Below are positions 7,769 to 16,426 of a stretch of 64,000 bases of DNA, in pieces (position 1 is the first letter of the stretch; each line of letters starts with the position of its first letter). Under the pieces are notes generated by a model. That model saw nothing but the letters and a program-made list of their open reading frames with translations, searched no databases and had not been told where the DNA came from. The translations under genes and the position numbers were made by a program. The stretch is taken from assembly GCF_900109525.1 (NCBI RefSeq), contig NZ_FOAN01000001.1:930001-994000 (forward strand). Reading direction: 5' to 3'. This stretch comes from Allobosea lupini (GTDB lineage: Bacteria > Pseudomonadota > Alphaproteobacteria > Rhizobiales > Beijerinckiaceae).

Positions 7769-9418
7769 TCACGCGGCCGGCGCAGTCCAGCTCGTCGTCC
7801 AGGTCTCGCTGAGCGTCGCCCTTGGCGTGCGCAGGAAGATGCGCAGATCGGTGCTCTCGCCGGGCCGGAGCGTGACATCGACGATGACGCGGAAGCCTTT
7901 CGCCGCGAAGTTCGGATCGATGGTCGCCCGGGCGACCGTGCCGGTGGACACCGTCGCGACCACGGAGACGCGCTTGGGGTCGGACAGATAGTATTCGAGA
8001 TCGCCGGCGTTGAAGTCGACAATGAAGCGCCGCTTCGCCAGCCCTGCGGCTGCGTCGAGCTCCTCGCGAGCGGCGATGCTGCTCTGGACTTGCGCCATTG
8101 CGTGCAGGGTCTCGGTCGTCGACACCGTGGTGATGCGATAGCTCAGCTCGGTCGGCTGGCCGCTCGGCAACGGCGTCTTCGGCGTCCAGCAGCAGACGAT
8201 GTTGTCGAACTCCTCGCCCTGGGTCGGGATCTCGATCAGGTCGACGCGGCCCTCGCCCCAGTCGCCCGACGGCTCGACCCAGTAGCCGGGGCGGGCGTGG
8301 TAATGCGCCTCCAGATCTTGGTAGTGGCCGAATTCGCGGTCGCGCTGGATCAGGCCGAAGCCGCGCGGGTTGCGATCGTGGAAGGATGAGATCGTCAGCG
8401 CCTGCGGATTGCGGATCGGCCGCCAGATCCATTCTCCCGCACCGGTCTTCAGCATCAGCCCGTCGGAATCGTGGACCTCGGGCCGGAAATCGGTGCGTTG
8501 CTCCCGGTCGCCCTCGCCGGCGAGGAACATCGAGGTCAGCGGCGCGATACCGATGCGCTCGATCGTCCGGCGCGGCACGATCGTCGCCGTGACGGCGACG
8601 CTGGTCTGCTGACCGGGGGTGACGACATAGCGGAAGGCACCGCTGACGGACGGCGAATCCAGCAAAGCGTAGATGACGAGATCGACGCTGTCGGGCTGCG
8701 GCTTATCCAGCCAGAGCGCGCGGAAGAACGGAAACTCCTCGGCCTGCTCGCCACCGACATCGAGGGCGAGCGAGCGAGCCGAGAGACCATAGCGGTGGCC
8801 GCGTCCCAGAAAGCGGAAATAGCTGGCGCCAAGGAACGAGATAACCTCGTCCTGCACTTTCAGATCATTCAGCGTCGTGGTGACGGCGAAGCCGGCGAAG
8901 CCGAGCGAGACCGGCAGCTTCTGCGGAACCTGGGCCTTGCCATACTCGAACAGCGCCATGTTGAACGGCAGCGGAATCGCATTGCCGTCGCTGATCACAT
9001 GGATCGGTACAGGCTTGTCGTGCAGGAAGCCGAGGTGGAATAGGTGAAGGCGGTAGTCAGAGCCGCCATCCTGCCAGAGCGCCTTCTCGCGCCGGAACCT
9101 GATCTCGCGATAGCTGTCATAAGTCAGCGATGTCAGCGCATCGGGAACGGCGGGGGCGCTGGTGTCGAACGGACGGGCCGCGAGCTCGCGGGCCTGGCGG
9201 ACGACATCCTCATAGCCGAAATTGCCACGCCGTGGCTCGACAGTCGGCGCGGCGGCCGGCGGGCGGCCATCCTGGGAGCGGAGGGGCGTGGCGAGCCCGA
9301 TCGAGCCCAAGGCAGCCAGCAACGTCCGGCGCGACAACCCAGTTACTGCATCGCCCGAGCCATCGACGAGTAAACGCCTGTGCGCGTCAGATCGGCTTGT
9401 CATCATGCTCCGCATCAT
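7769..9418 (-). CDS. Periplasmic glucan biosynthesis protein, OpgG/OpgD (MdoG) family, Tat-exported
   Basis: About 549 aa, typical for the family. It acts in the periplasm on the backbone of osmoregulated glucans. A twin-arginine signal (SRRTLLAALGSIGLATPL) lies near residues 28-45, as in OpgD rather than the Sec-exported OpgG. The mature part starts with FGYEDVVRQARELAARPFD, the standard opening of the MdoG domain, and contains SYREIRFRREKALW and RPGYWVEPSGDWGEGRVDLIEIPT, typical of the family. The start was placed at the ATG at 9418 (alternatives 9415, 9406 and 9403). The longer frame from 9502 would run through an inverted repeat and adds nothing family-like. No OpgH glucosyltransferase is seen nearby. 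Confidence 0.87.
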   Translation of the reverse strand: MMRSMMTSRSDAHRRLLVDGSGDAVTGLSRRTLLAALGSIGLATPLRSQDGRPPAAAPTVEPRRGNFGYEDVVRQARELAARPFDTSAPAVPDALTSLTYDSYREIRFRREKALWQDGGSDYRLHLFHLGFLHDKPVPIHVISDGNAIPLPFNMALFEYGKAQVPQKLPVSLGFAGFAVTTTLNDLKVQDEVISFLGASYFRFLGRGHRYGLSARSLALDVGGEQAEEFPFFRALWLDKPQPDSVDLVIYALLDSPSVSGAFRYVVTPGQQTSVAVTATIVPRRTIERIGIAPLTSMFLAGEGDREQRTDFRPEVHDSDGLMLKTGAGEWIWRPIRNPQALTISSFHDRNPRGFGLIQRDREFGHYQDLEAHYHARPGYWVEPSGDWGEGRVDLIEIPTQGEEFDNIVCCWTPKTPLPSGQPTELSYRITTVSTTETLHAMAQVQSSIAAREELDAAAGLAKRRFIVDFNAGDLEYYLSDPKRVSVVATVSTGTVARATIDPNFAAKGFRVIVDVTLRPGESTDLRIFLRTPRATLSETWTTSWTAPAA

Positions 9419-9491
9419 GGGCTGTGTCGATGGCCGCAGAAGGACGGCAACCTGCCAACGTGAGCCGGGCGAGGATGTTCCGCCCGCGACG

Positions 9492-9546
9492 ACCAAAGCC
9501 ATATATCTTTGGTTGTATAAATATAAAACTGCAATCTAAAGATTGC
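9492..9546. promoter_or_regulatory. Two adjacent inverted repeats in an AT-rich divergent promoter region
   Basis: Between the opg gene and the DUF2336 gene lies an AT-rich pocket with two inverted repeats. ACCAAAG-N8-CTTTGGT is at 9492-9513, and GCAATCT-AA-AGATTGC is at 9531-9546. Both arms match perfectly in each. They sit within the promoter zone of both divergent genes and are candidate binding sites for one or two regulators. The rest of the 242-base gap shows no gene. Confidence 0.5.
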
Positions 9547-9660
9547 CCTCTTGACCCTTAAATACTGGCGATTCTTCGGCCGGCTTAAGACTAAATCAAA
9601 TGGCGCTGGGTAAAGTCTGCCAGGTCCCGCAAACGTGATACTTCGCCGGAAGCCACGCCG

Positions 9661-10674
9661 ATGCTCAACACTCTGACCCGCATGCCCGCGGACATGTCGT
9701 CGGACTCCCGACGCAAGCTGCTCAATGCGGTGACGGATTTGTTCCTGCTCGATGCCGACCCAAGCGAGGAATCGAAGGATCACTACGGCGACATCGCGCT
9801 GCGTTCGTTGCCGCATCTCGATGCCGACGGCCGCCGCGAATACGCTGACTCGGTTGCCGCGACCGGAACGCTGCCGCGGCAGGTGGCGGTGACGCTGGCT
9901 AACGATGCGGATGCCGACGTGGCGCGGCTGGTGCTCAAGCTCTCCCCGGTCCTGACCGACACCGACCTGGCAGCCATCGCCGTCAGCCAGACGCAAACCC
10001 ATCTCGCGGCGATCGCAGAACGCGCCCGCCTGTCCGAAGGCGTGACCGATATCCTGGTCGAGCGCGGCGACACGACGGTGCTGCGCACGGTCTCCGGCAA
10101 TGAAGGGGCGCAATTCTCCGACCACGGCTTCGACCGGCTGCTGCAACGCGGCGGCGACGATGCGGGCGTAGGCGAAGCACTCTCACGCCGCTCCGACCTG
10201 TCGCCGCAGCGGGCCCAGCGCGTGCTGCGCATCGTGGAGCAGATCTCCGACCAGTCCGAGCGCAACGAGGAAACCGAGACCCTCGCGAAGCAGGCGCGCC
10301 AGCAAAGGCTCGAGGTCAAGCTGCTGCTCTCGGACCTGCGCGCGAAGACCCGCACGCTCGACGACGTCGTCACGATGCTGGCGGAGGAGGATCGCGCATT
10401 CCACCTCGCCCAGGTGATCGCGACCAGCGCCGAGGTCACCAACGAGCAGGCGCTGCGCGTGCTGATGCAGCGCGACGTCAGCGGCATCGCCGTGCTGGCG
10501 CGCATACTGGAACTCGGCAAGCACAGCTTTCACGCCATTCTGGAGCTGCGCGCACGACGCCTCTATTTCAAGGCCAAGGACATCGAGGACGATCTCAAGG
10601 ACTATGAGCAGCTCGACATGGCTACCGCCGAACGGACGATGCGGTTCCTGCGCCTGAAGACCAAGCTGAGCTGA
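9661..10674 (+). CDS. DUF2336 domain-containing protein
   Basis: 337 aa, strongly helical and charged, with no signal peptide. It matches the alphaproteobacterial DUF2336 family: the N-terminal SDSRRKLLNAVTDLFLLD opening, then repeated short helical units with Leu and Ala (RRYADSVA-like, VAVTLANDADADVARLVLKLS, LAAIAVSQTQTHLAAIAERARLSEGVTDILVERGD), which look like HEAT-type repeats, then a C-terminal helical half. The molecular function of the family is not established. It is divergent from the opg gene across a regulatory region with two inverted repeats, and is followed 87 bases later by a small outer-membrane protein gene. Confidence 0.85.
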   Translation: MLNTLTRMPADMSSDSRRKLLNAVTDLFLLDADPSEESKDHYGDIALRSLPHLDADGRREYADSVAATGTLPRQVAVTLANDADADVARLVLKLSPVLTDTDLAAIAVSQTQTHLAAIAERARLSEGVTDILVERGDTTVLRTVSGNEGAQFSDHGFDRLLQRGGDDAGVGEALSRRSDLSPQRAQRVLRIVEQISDQSERNEETETLAKQARQQRLEVKLLLSDLRAKTRTLDDVVTMLAEEDRAFHLAQVIATSAEVTNEQALRVLMQRDVSGIAVLARILELGKHSFHAILELRARRLYFKAKDIEDDLKDYEQLDMATAERTMRFLRLKTKLS

Positions 10675-10761
10675 CGACCTGGTGTCGCGCCACAAAAGCG
10701 CGACAATCCCACCTTCACCTGCTATGCCATGAGCATGATCCCGGTCATCGGCACCGCACGC

Positions 10762-11367
10762 ATGAAGCTACTTTCAGCCGGCGCAGCCTTGGCCGCGCTG
10801 CTCGCGACCGGCGCCACGGCGCAGGCGCAAGCCTTCCTGCCGCTCTCCGGCTTCGGCGTCCTGCCCTCCTTCGCCTGGTCGCAGCCGACCCTGTCGCCCG
10901 GCGGCGTCAAATGGGAAGGCTCCTATGCCCGCATCTCCAGCGGCTTCCAGGTCACCAGCTCGAAGCATTACGGGACGTCCGCCGGACCGGTGATCGGGCT
11001 GGAAGCCGGCAAGATGTGGCGCGACGGCGACTTCGTCTACGGCATCGCCGGAGCGCTCGAATTCTCCCCCGCTTTCGGCGGCTACGCCAATCCCGGCTTC
11101 AACCGCGCAACTTATACCCGCGACATCGCCGGCGCGTTCCAGGTCAAGGCCGGCGTGTTCGCGACACCGGACGTGCTGCTCTACACCAAGGTCGGCCTGG
11201 CGGCAGCCAACGAGACCTTCCGCTATGGCGCGACCTCGTTCTCGGCGCCGTTCTCGCGCTCCGACATCGCCGTCAGGCCGGAGGCGCGCGCCGGCGTCGA
11301 ATGGGCGGTCACCGACAAGATAACGCTCGGACTCGAAGTCGGCGTCGTCGGACCGGCGATGCGCTGA
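10762..11367 (+). CDS. Small outer-membrane beta-barrel protein
   Basis: 201 aa with a Sec signal peptide (KLLSAGAALAALLATGATAQAQA). The start was placed at the ATG at 10762 because it puts the positively charged end of the signal first; an ATG at 10729 would add 11 residues before it. The mature part alternates hydrophobic and polar residues with many Gly and aromatic residues (GPVIGLEAGKMWRDGDFVYGIAGALEF, LLYTKVGLAAANETF, ITLGLEVGVV), the pattern of an eight-strand barrel like the Omp25/Omp31 or OmpW types. The partner and function are unknown. It converges with parC, with a REP-like repeat between. Confidence 0.75.
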   Translation: MKLLSAGAALAALLATGATAQAQAFLPLSGFGVLPSFAWSQPTLSPGGVKWEGSYARISSGFQVTSSKHYGTSAGPVIGLEAGKMWRDGDFVYGIAGALEFSPAFGGYANPGFNRATYTRDIAGAFQVKAGVFATPDVLLYTKVGLAAANETFRYGATSFSAPFSRSDIAVRPEARAGVEWAVTDKITLGLEVGVVGPAMR

Positions 11368-11428
11368 GGATGCGATTCAAGACGCTGGCGAGTTGATTCA
11401 AGCTGTCGCCCCAAGCCTTTGAAGTACG

Positions 11429-11532
11429 GTCATTCTCGGACGAAGCGAAGCGCAGCCGCGAGAATCTCGTGACGGTACGGCCAAGGCAGCCGCTTCAGGC
11501 CTGAGATGCTCGGGTCAAGCCCGAGCATGACG
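11429..11532. repeat. REP-like intergenic repeat, family A copy 2
   Basis: Closely similar to 4499-4604 at both ends: the gtcattctcgg / agcgaagcgcag opening half and the gagatgctcgggtcaagccc closing half are shared. The spacer between the halves has diverged. It lies between the convergent small outer-membrane gene and parC, where its two hairpins could serve as a bidirectional terminator. Confidence 0.8.
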
Positions 11533-11539
11533 TCCTGCG

Positions 11540-13786
11540 TCAGCCCCCGAACTTGTTGTTCTTCGGGAAGCCCTTGGGCGGCAGGCGGCCTGCCTCGGCG
11601 CGGTGGCCGAGCCATTCGAGCAATTCGGCCTGCGCCACCGTCCAGGTCCGACCGGAGGTGTCGAGCCAGGTCAGCCCATCCTCCAGCTTGAAGACCTTGG
11701 CGTCCGACAGGCCGCCATCCTTGTAGCGCTGCAGCCTGACACCCTTGCCGCGCCCCATCTCCGCAACCTCGGAGAGCGGGAAGCAGAGCAGCTTGCGGTT
11801 CTGGCCGATGATCGCGACATGGTCGCCTTCGGCCGGCACCGCCAGCATCGCCTCCATCGGCGCCTCGACGTTCAGCACCTGCTTGCCCTTGCGGGTGTTG
11901 GCGACGACGTCGTCGGTCGGAACGACGAAGCCGCGCCCCTCGGTCGTCGCAACCAGCAGTTTCAGGCCCGCCCGGTAGGGGAACGCGGCGACGATCTCGG
12001 CGCTCTCCTCCAGCTCGATCATCAGCCGGATCGGATCGCCGAAGCCACGCCCGCCGGGCAGCTTCGAGGCTTCCAGCGTGAAGACCTTGCCGTTGGTCGC
12101 CATCACCAGGATCTTGGACGTCGTCTCGCTGAAGAAGGCGGTGCGCAGACCGTCGTCCCCCTTGAAGGACAGGGTCGAGAGGTCCTGGACATGGCCCTTC
12201 AGCGCCCGGATCCAGCCCTTCTTCGAGATCACCACCGTCACCGGCTCGCGTTCCACCATGGCCTGGGTCAGGTCGATATCGGTGGTGTCCGGCATGTCGG
12301 CGAAAGTGGTGCGGCGCTTGCCGATCGCCGTCTCCGGGCCGAACAGCTTCTTCACCTCGCGGATGTCCCAGGAGATGGTCTTCCACTGCTGGGCTTCGGA
12401 GGCGAGCAGCCCTTCGATCTGGCCCTTCTCCTGGGTCAGCTCGTCGAACTCGGTCTTGAGCTGCATCTCCTCCAGCTTGCGCAAGGCGCGCAGGCGGGTG
12501 TCGAGGATGGCGTTGGCCTGGACCTCGTTGAGCGCGAAGACCTTCATCAGCTCGATCTTGGGCTCGTCCTCCTCGCGGATGATTTTGATCACCCGGTCGA
12601 GATCGAGATAGACGATCAGGAGGCCCGCGAGGATTTCAAGCCGCTTGTCGATCTGGCCGAGACGGAAGCGCGAGCGCCGCTGCAAGACCTCGCGGCGGTG
12701 GTCGAGCCAGGCCCGCAACGCTTCAGCCAGGCTGAGCACGCGCGGCACGACGCCGCCGGTCAGCACGTTCATGTTCATCGGAATGCGCGATTCCAGCTCG
12801 GAGAGCCTGAACAGCGATTCCATCATCAGGTTGGCGTCGACATTGCGGGCGCGCGGCTCGATGACGACGCGGATGTCCTCGGCCGACTCGTCGCGCAGGT
12901 CCGCGACCAGCGGCAGCTTCCGGTCGCCCAGCAATTCGGCGATCTTCTCGATCAGCCGGCCCTTCTGGACTCCATAGGGGATTTCGGTGACGACGACGAA
13001 CCAGGTGCCGCGCCCCTGGTCCTCGACATGCCAGCGCGCCCGCGTGCGGAAGCCGCCACGGCCGGTGCGATAGGTCTCGGCCATCGACGAGCGCGTCTCG
13101 ACGATGATGCCGCCGGTCGGGAAGTCCGGCCCGGGCACGAAGGTCATCAACTGCTCGGACGTCGTGTCCGGATGCTGGATCAGATAGAGCGCCGCGTCGC
13201 AGAGCTCGGCGGCGTTGTGCGGCGGGATCGAGGTCGCCATGCCGACCGCGATGCCCTGCGAGCCGTTGGCGAGCAGGTTCGGGAAGGCGGCCGGGAGCAC
13301 CATCGGCTCCTCGTCCTCGGCATTGTAAGTCGGACGGAAATCGACCGCGTCCTCCTCGATGCCGTCGAGCAGGAGGCGCGCGACCTCGGTCATGCGTGCT
13401 TCGGTATAGCGGTAGGCAGCGGCGTTATCGCCGTCGATATTGCCGAAATTGCCTTGCCCGTCGATCAGCGGGTAGCGCTGGGCGAAATCCTGGGCGAGGC
13501 GGACCAGCGCGTCATAGACCGACTGGTCGCCATGCGGGTGAAAGCCGCCGATGACGTCGCCGACGATCTTGGCGCATTTGCGGTGGACGACGTCGGGGTT
13601 CAGGCGCAGCAGGCGCATCGCATAGAGAATGCGGCGATGGACCGGCTTCAGCCCGTCGCGCGCATCCGGCAGGGCGCGATGCATGATCGTGGAGAGCGCA
13701 TAGGCGAGGTAGCGCTCCTCGAGCGCGCTCTTCAGATCGACGCGTTCGGCTTCCTCCTCCGGAGGCGGCTCGACGGGTTTGCCCAT
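11540..13786 (-). CDS. parC: DNA topoisomerase IV subunit A
   Basis: 748 aa, normal for alphaproteobacterial ParC. It cuts and rejoins DNA in the ParC2ParE2 enzyme that decatenates daughter chromosomes. The N-terminal [14 protein letters not shown] and the catalytic tyrosine in [12 protein letters not shown] (Y127) are visible. The C-terminal beta-pinwheel includes [11 protein letters not shown] and [10 protein letters not shown] repeats. It is ParC rather than GyrA because the C-terminal domain lacks a clear GyrA box. The region equivalent to the quinolone-resistance site reads [11 protein letters not shown], with Gln88 where E. coli ParC has Ser80 and Asp92 at the Glu84 position. It lies 156 bases downstream of recO in the same direction, an order shared with related genomes. 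Confidence 0.96.
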   Translation of the reverse strand: MGKPVEPPPEEEAERVDLKSALEERYLAYALSTIMHRALPDARDGLKPVHRRILYAMRLLRLNPDVVHRKCAKIVGDVIGGFHPHGDQSVYDALVRLAQDFAQRYPLIDGQGNFGNIDGDNAAAYRYTEARMTEVARLLLDGIEEDAVDFRPTYNAEDEEPMVLPAAFPNLLANGSQGIAVGMATSIPPHNAAELCDAALYLIQHPDTTSEQLMTFVPGPDFPTGGIIVETRSSMAETYRTGRGGFRTRARWHVEDQGRGTWFVVVTEIPYGVQKGRLIEKIAELLGDRKLPLVADLRDESAEDIRVVIEPRARNVDANLMMESLFRLSELESRIPMNMNVLTGGVVPRVLSLAEALRAWLDHRREVLQRRSRFRLGQIDKRLEILAGLLIVYLDLDRVIKIIREEDEPKIELMKVFALNEVQANAILDTRLRALRKLEEMQLKTEFDELTQEKGQIEGLLASEAQQWKTISWDIREVKKLFGPETAIGKRRTTFADMPDTTDIDLTQAMVEREPVTVVISKKGWIRALKGHVQDLSTLSFKGDDGLRTAFFSETTSKILVMATNGKVFTLEASKLPGGRGFGDPIRLMIELEESAEIVAAFPYRAGLKLLVATTEGRGFVVPTDDVVANTRKGKQVLNVEAPMEAMLAVPAEGDHVAIIGQNRKLLCFPLSEVAEMGRGKGVRLQRYKDGGLSDAKVFKLEDGLTWLDTSGRTWTVAQAELLEWLGHRAEAGRLPPKGFPKNNKFGG

Positions 13787-13942
13787 GCTTCTATCAACCT
13801 AGTTCGACACGCAGCCCAGAGAAGGGGCCAACACCGGTCCATACCTCGCGAGGCGAGGGAATAAGGGCCCGAATCACTTGATGCAACGATGCAGCCGGGA
13901 TGCAAGCGACGCAAAGCGCCGCAGCCCGAAAACCAGCGGAAA

Positions 13943-14671
13943 TCAGTGGATTTTCGCTGCCAGCTCCAGCAGGCGCGCCCGCTCGGGCGGCTCCTGCAGG
14001 CCGCGCGGCTCATAGAGGTCGCGGCGCAGGAAAAAGCCGGTCAGGGCGAAGCCGGCAGCGATCTCGGCCGGCGCCGGCCGGCGCGCCCCCTGTCCCTCGC
14101 TCAGGAAGGGCGGCAAGGCGAGGAGCCGGTCGAGATAAGGCTCGGCCGCCTTGCGGCTGACCGCCTTGCCGGATTTCGGCGAGACATGGCTCAAGTCCTC
14201 ACGCAGGCCGGTGACGGCGCAGCGTTCGAGCGAGAGCCCATAGCCGAGCTCGGACAGCATGGCGAGTTCGAAGCGCACCATCAGCGCCGGCGCGATCGCG
14301 ATCTCGTCGAGATGGGCCAGCAGCACTGCCAGCCCCTCATAGAGACCCGGATGCGGATCGCGCTCCGGCAGCAGCCGCAGCAGGCCCGCGACATTGGCGA
14401 GGCCGTAGAGCGCGACCGGCTGGGCCATCAGCCTCGCCGCATGGGAGGTCAGGAGTTCGACCTTGTATTCGCCGAGATGCTCGTCGAGCCGCGCCCGCCA
14501 ATTCAGCGAGACGAGATTGCCGGGCTGGAGCACCGGTTGCTGCTTGCTGGAGCGGCCACCGCGGACGAGGCCGAGATGGCGGCCATGGTCACGCGTCATC
14601 ACCTCCAGGATCACGGCGCTCTCGCCATGACGCCTGACGCCGATGATCGTGCCCTCGTCGCTCCATTCCAT
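13943..14671 (-). CDS. recO: DNA repair protein RecO
   Basis: 242 aa protein of the RecFOR recombination-repair pathway, which loads RecA on SSB-coated single-stranded DNA. The N-terminal OB-fold ([37 protein letters not shown]) is near perfect for the alphaproteobacterial family. It is followed by the helical domain with [29 protein letters not shown] and [22 protein letters not shown]. The last is the usual RecO C-terminal cysteine segment, although the full Zn cluster is not complete. It lies upstream of parC on the same strand. The GC-rich 3' gap to parC has no gene. Confidence 0.95.
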   Translation of the reverse strand: MEWSDEGTIIGVRRHGESAVILEVMTRDHGRHLGLVRGGRSSKQQPVLQPGNLVSLNWRARLDEHLGEYKVELLTSHAARLMAQPVALYGLANVAGLLRLLPERDPHPGLYEGLAVLLAHLDEIAIAPALMVRFELAMLSELGYGLSLERCAVTGLREDLSHVSPKSGKAVSRKAAEPYLDRLLALPPFLSEGQGARRPAPAEIAAGFALTGFFLRRDLYEPRGLQEPPERARLLELAAKIH

Positions 14672-14718
14672 GCAGCGGTGTTATGGTCCCACTCGTGCAT
14701 AGGTCAAATGATGCGACT

Positions 14719-14828
14719 CGTCCCGGGCGGAGCGAAGCGGAGACCCGGGACCCATTCCGGAACCCCTTTCGGAAAAGCTCAGGAATGGATCCCGGATCGG
14801 CGCCGCTCCGCGGCTTGTCCGGGATGAC
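14719..14828. repeat. REP-like intergenic repeat, family B
   Basis: About 110 bases opening with GTCCCGGGCGGAGCGAAGCG, whose CCCGGG arms pair with acccggga, and closing with ccgctccgcggcttgtccgg. The agcgaagcg core is shared with family A, but the arms differ. It fills most of the gap between recO and the tautomerase gene. No gene is visible in it. Confidence 0.75.
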
Positions 14829-14843
14829 TAATATTGTAAGGCG

Positions 14844-15227
14844 CTACGCCACGTACTGCGCGATGCCGCCGCCGAAGGACCAGTCCTCGCGCTTGACCTC
14901 GACGAGGTTGATGAAGATGTCGTCGGCCTTCAGGCCCGGCTCCTTCTGCAGGTTCTCGGCGATAGCGGCATAGAGCGCCTTCTTCTGGGTGACGCCACGG
15001 GTGTTGGCGACATTAAGCTGGATGATCACCAGGGCGTCGCTGCGGTTGAAGCCAAAAAAATTGTTGTCGAAGATGAACTCCTCGGCCTCGTGCTGGTGCA
15101 CCACGGCAAAAAGGTCGTTCTCCGGCACCTCGAAGGTGGCGCGCAGGGCGCGATAGACGCCGTCGACGATGGCGGCGGGGTGCGAGGCCGGGCGGCCGCG
15201 GCGCATCGAAATCCGGATCAGAGGCAT
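14844..15227 (-). CDS. Tautomerase family protein, malonate-semialdehyde-decarboxylase-like
   Basis: 127 aa single-domain member of the 4-oxalocrotonate tautomerase superfamily. The ATG at 15227 was chosen because it gives Met-Pro-Leu; Met removal then exposes the catalytic Pro1, while the longer frame from 15239 would bury it. The length and the C-terminal REDWSFGGGIAQYV match the malonate semialdehyde decarboxylase (MSAD) / cis-CaaD-like subgroup rather than the 60-aa 4-OT type. Only one arginine (NTRGV) is evident where MSAD has an Arg pair, so the true substrate is unsure. It is divergent from a LysR-type regulator across 117 bases, the classic arrangement in which that regulator controls it. 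Confidence 0.85.
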   Translation of the reverse strand: MPLIRISMRRGRPASHPAAIVDGVYRALRATFEVPENDLFAVVHQHEAEEFIFDNNFFGFNRSDALVIIQLNVANTRGVTQKKALYAAIAENLQKEPGLKADDIFINLVEVKREDWSFGGGIAQYVA

Positions 15228-15291
15228 GACAGGCTCCATGTGGCAGGGGCGGTCTTTGCCGCCGACACTTGGAAACTAGGCTTGAAATCTT

Positions 15292-15340
15292 AATCTGAAA
15301 ATCGTATTTTTGGCGATATCAATAATCGCGATTTCAGATT
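15292..15340. promoter_or_regulatory. LysR-type inverted repeat in the tautomerase/LysR divergent promoter
   Basis: Left arm AATCTGAAAATCG (15292-15304) and right arm CGATTTCAGATT (15329-15340) form a long, almost perfect inverted repeat separated by 24 bases. It lies in the only AT-rich part of this gap. The right arm ends five bases before the LysR start codon, so binding there would also repress the regulator. The half-site carries the T-N-A feature typical of LysR targets. Confidence 0.6.
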
Positions 15341-15344
15341 TATC

Positions 15345-16187
15345 ATGAGCAACACACTCGACCTCGACGGCGTCGCCGCCTTCCTGCGCGCAGCGGAGTT
15401 CAGCAGCTTCACCCGCGCCGCCGAGGCGCTCGGCACGGCGCAATCGCTGGTCTCGACGCGCATCAAGAAGCTGGAGGAGGCGCTTGGCCAATTGCTGCTG
15501 CAGCGGCATCCGCGCCTCGTCCGGCTGACCGCCGAAGGTGAGCGCTTCCTGCCGGCGGCGCGTGACTTGATGGCGGCGCATGAGCGGGCGCTGACCTCGT
15601 TCCGGCAGGTCCAGGAGCGCATCACCATCGGCATCAGCGAGCAGGCGGTGGGAGCCGACGCCCCTGCCCTGCTGGCGCGGCTGGCCCGCCACGACCCTTC
15701 TCTGGTGATCGGGCTGCGCATCGAGCCCTCGGCGGCGCTCGATACGGCGTTCGAGCGCGGCGAGCTCGATGTCGCGGTGATCCGCCGGCTGGGCTCGGGC
15801 CGCACCGGCGAGGTGCTGCGCCGTGACGCCTTCGGCTGGTTCGGCGCGCCCTCGCTGACGAAGCCCAACGGGCCCGTGCCGCTGGTCAGCCTGATGCCGG
15901 AATGTCGCCTGCGCCGCCATGCCATGGAGGCGCTCGACAGCGCCGGCCTGCCCTGGCGCGAAGCCTTCATCGGCGGCGGCATGGCGGCGGTGCTGGCGGC
16001 GGTCGAAGGCGGCCTCGGCGTCTCGCCGCTGGCGGCCAGGATCGCCCCGCGCGGGGCGATCGATCTGGGGCCGGACTGGGGGTTGCCGGCGCTAGACACC
16101 TTCGAGGTGGTGCTGCGCAGCAATGTCGCCACGCCCCGCGCCAACGCCTTCGTCAGGGAGCTCGCGGCGGCGTTCCGGGCGGGGTGA
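15345..16187 (+). CDS. LysR family transcriptional regulator
   Basis: 280 aa. It has an N-terminal winged helix-turn-helix (LDGVAAFLRAAEFSSFTRAAEALGTAQSLVSTRIKKLEEALG, residues about 7-49). Next come the linker helix and the usual RLVRLTAEGERFLPAARDLM, then an effector-binding domain opening with ITIGISEQAVGADAPALLARLARHDPSLVIGLRIEPS. It probably controls the divergent tautomerase gene and itself through the inverted repeat that runs up to its start codon. The inducer is not known. No strong ribosome-binding site precedes the ATG, because that position is taken by the operator arm. Confidence 0.93.
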   Translation: MSNTLDLDGVAAFLRAAEFSSFTRAAEALGTAQSLVSTRIKKLEEALGQLLLQRHPRLVRLTAEGERFLPAARDLMAAHERALTSFRQVQERITIGISEQAVGADAPALLARLARHDPSLVIGLRIEPSAALDTAFERGELDVAVIRRLGSGRTGEVLRRDAFGWFGAPSLTKPNGPVPLVSLMPECRLRRHAMEALDSAGLPWREAFIGGGMAAVLAAVEGGLGVSPLAARIAPRGAIDLGPDWGLPALDTFEVVLRSNVATPRANAFVRELAAAFRAG

Positions 16188-16227
16188 TTCAGGCCGCGTG
16201 CGCAAGCAAATAGGGTATGCGCGGGAT

Positions 16228-16361
16228 CCCCTCTCCCGGATGGGAGAGGGGTAGGGGTGAGGGACCGCCGCGAATTATTGAAACTCAGCGGCGCCGCTGC
16301 GCCTTCTGCGGATAGGGCGGGCCCTCATCCCTACCCTTCTCCCACACGGGAGAAGGGTTCC
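16228..16361. repeat. Intergenic repeat family C (paired G-rich and C-rich halves)
   Basis: Two complementary halves face each other. CCCCTCTCCCGGATGGGAG with a following agaggggtaggggtgagg is at 16228-16263, and ccctcatccctacccttctc with an acacgggagaagggttcc end is at 16320-16361. Each half is itself a hairpin. Such elements are common in Bosea and Bradyrhizobium-like intergenic regions. It fills most of the 239 bases between LysR and rsh, which are otherwise empty. Confidence 0.75.
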
Positions 16362-16426
16362 CCGCGCCCGTGATCCCACCCTCGCGTCAAGCAACCGCGG
16401 CTCGACGCAGAGCATGACGCCTTTCT

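Noticed and set aside
11603..13864. A 753-codon open frame on the + strand opposite parC
   Set aside because: It is an antisense artefact of high third-position GC; the minus strand encodes ParC with intact motifs.
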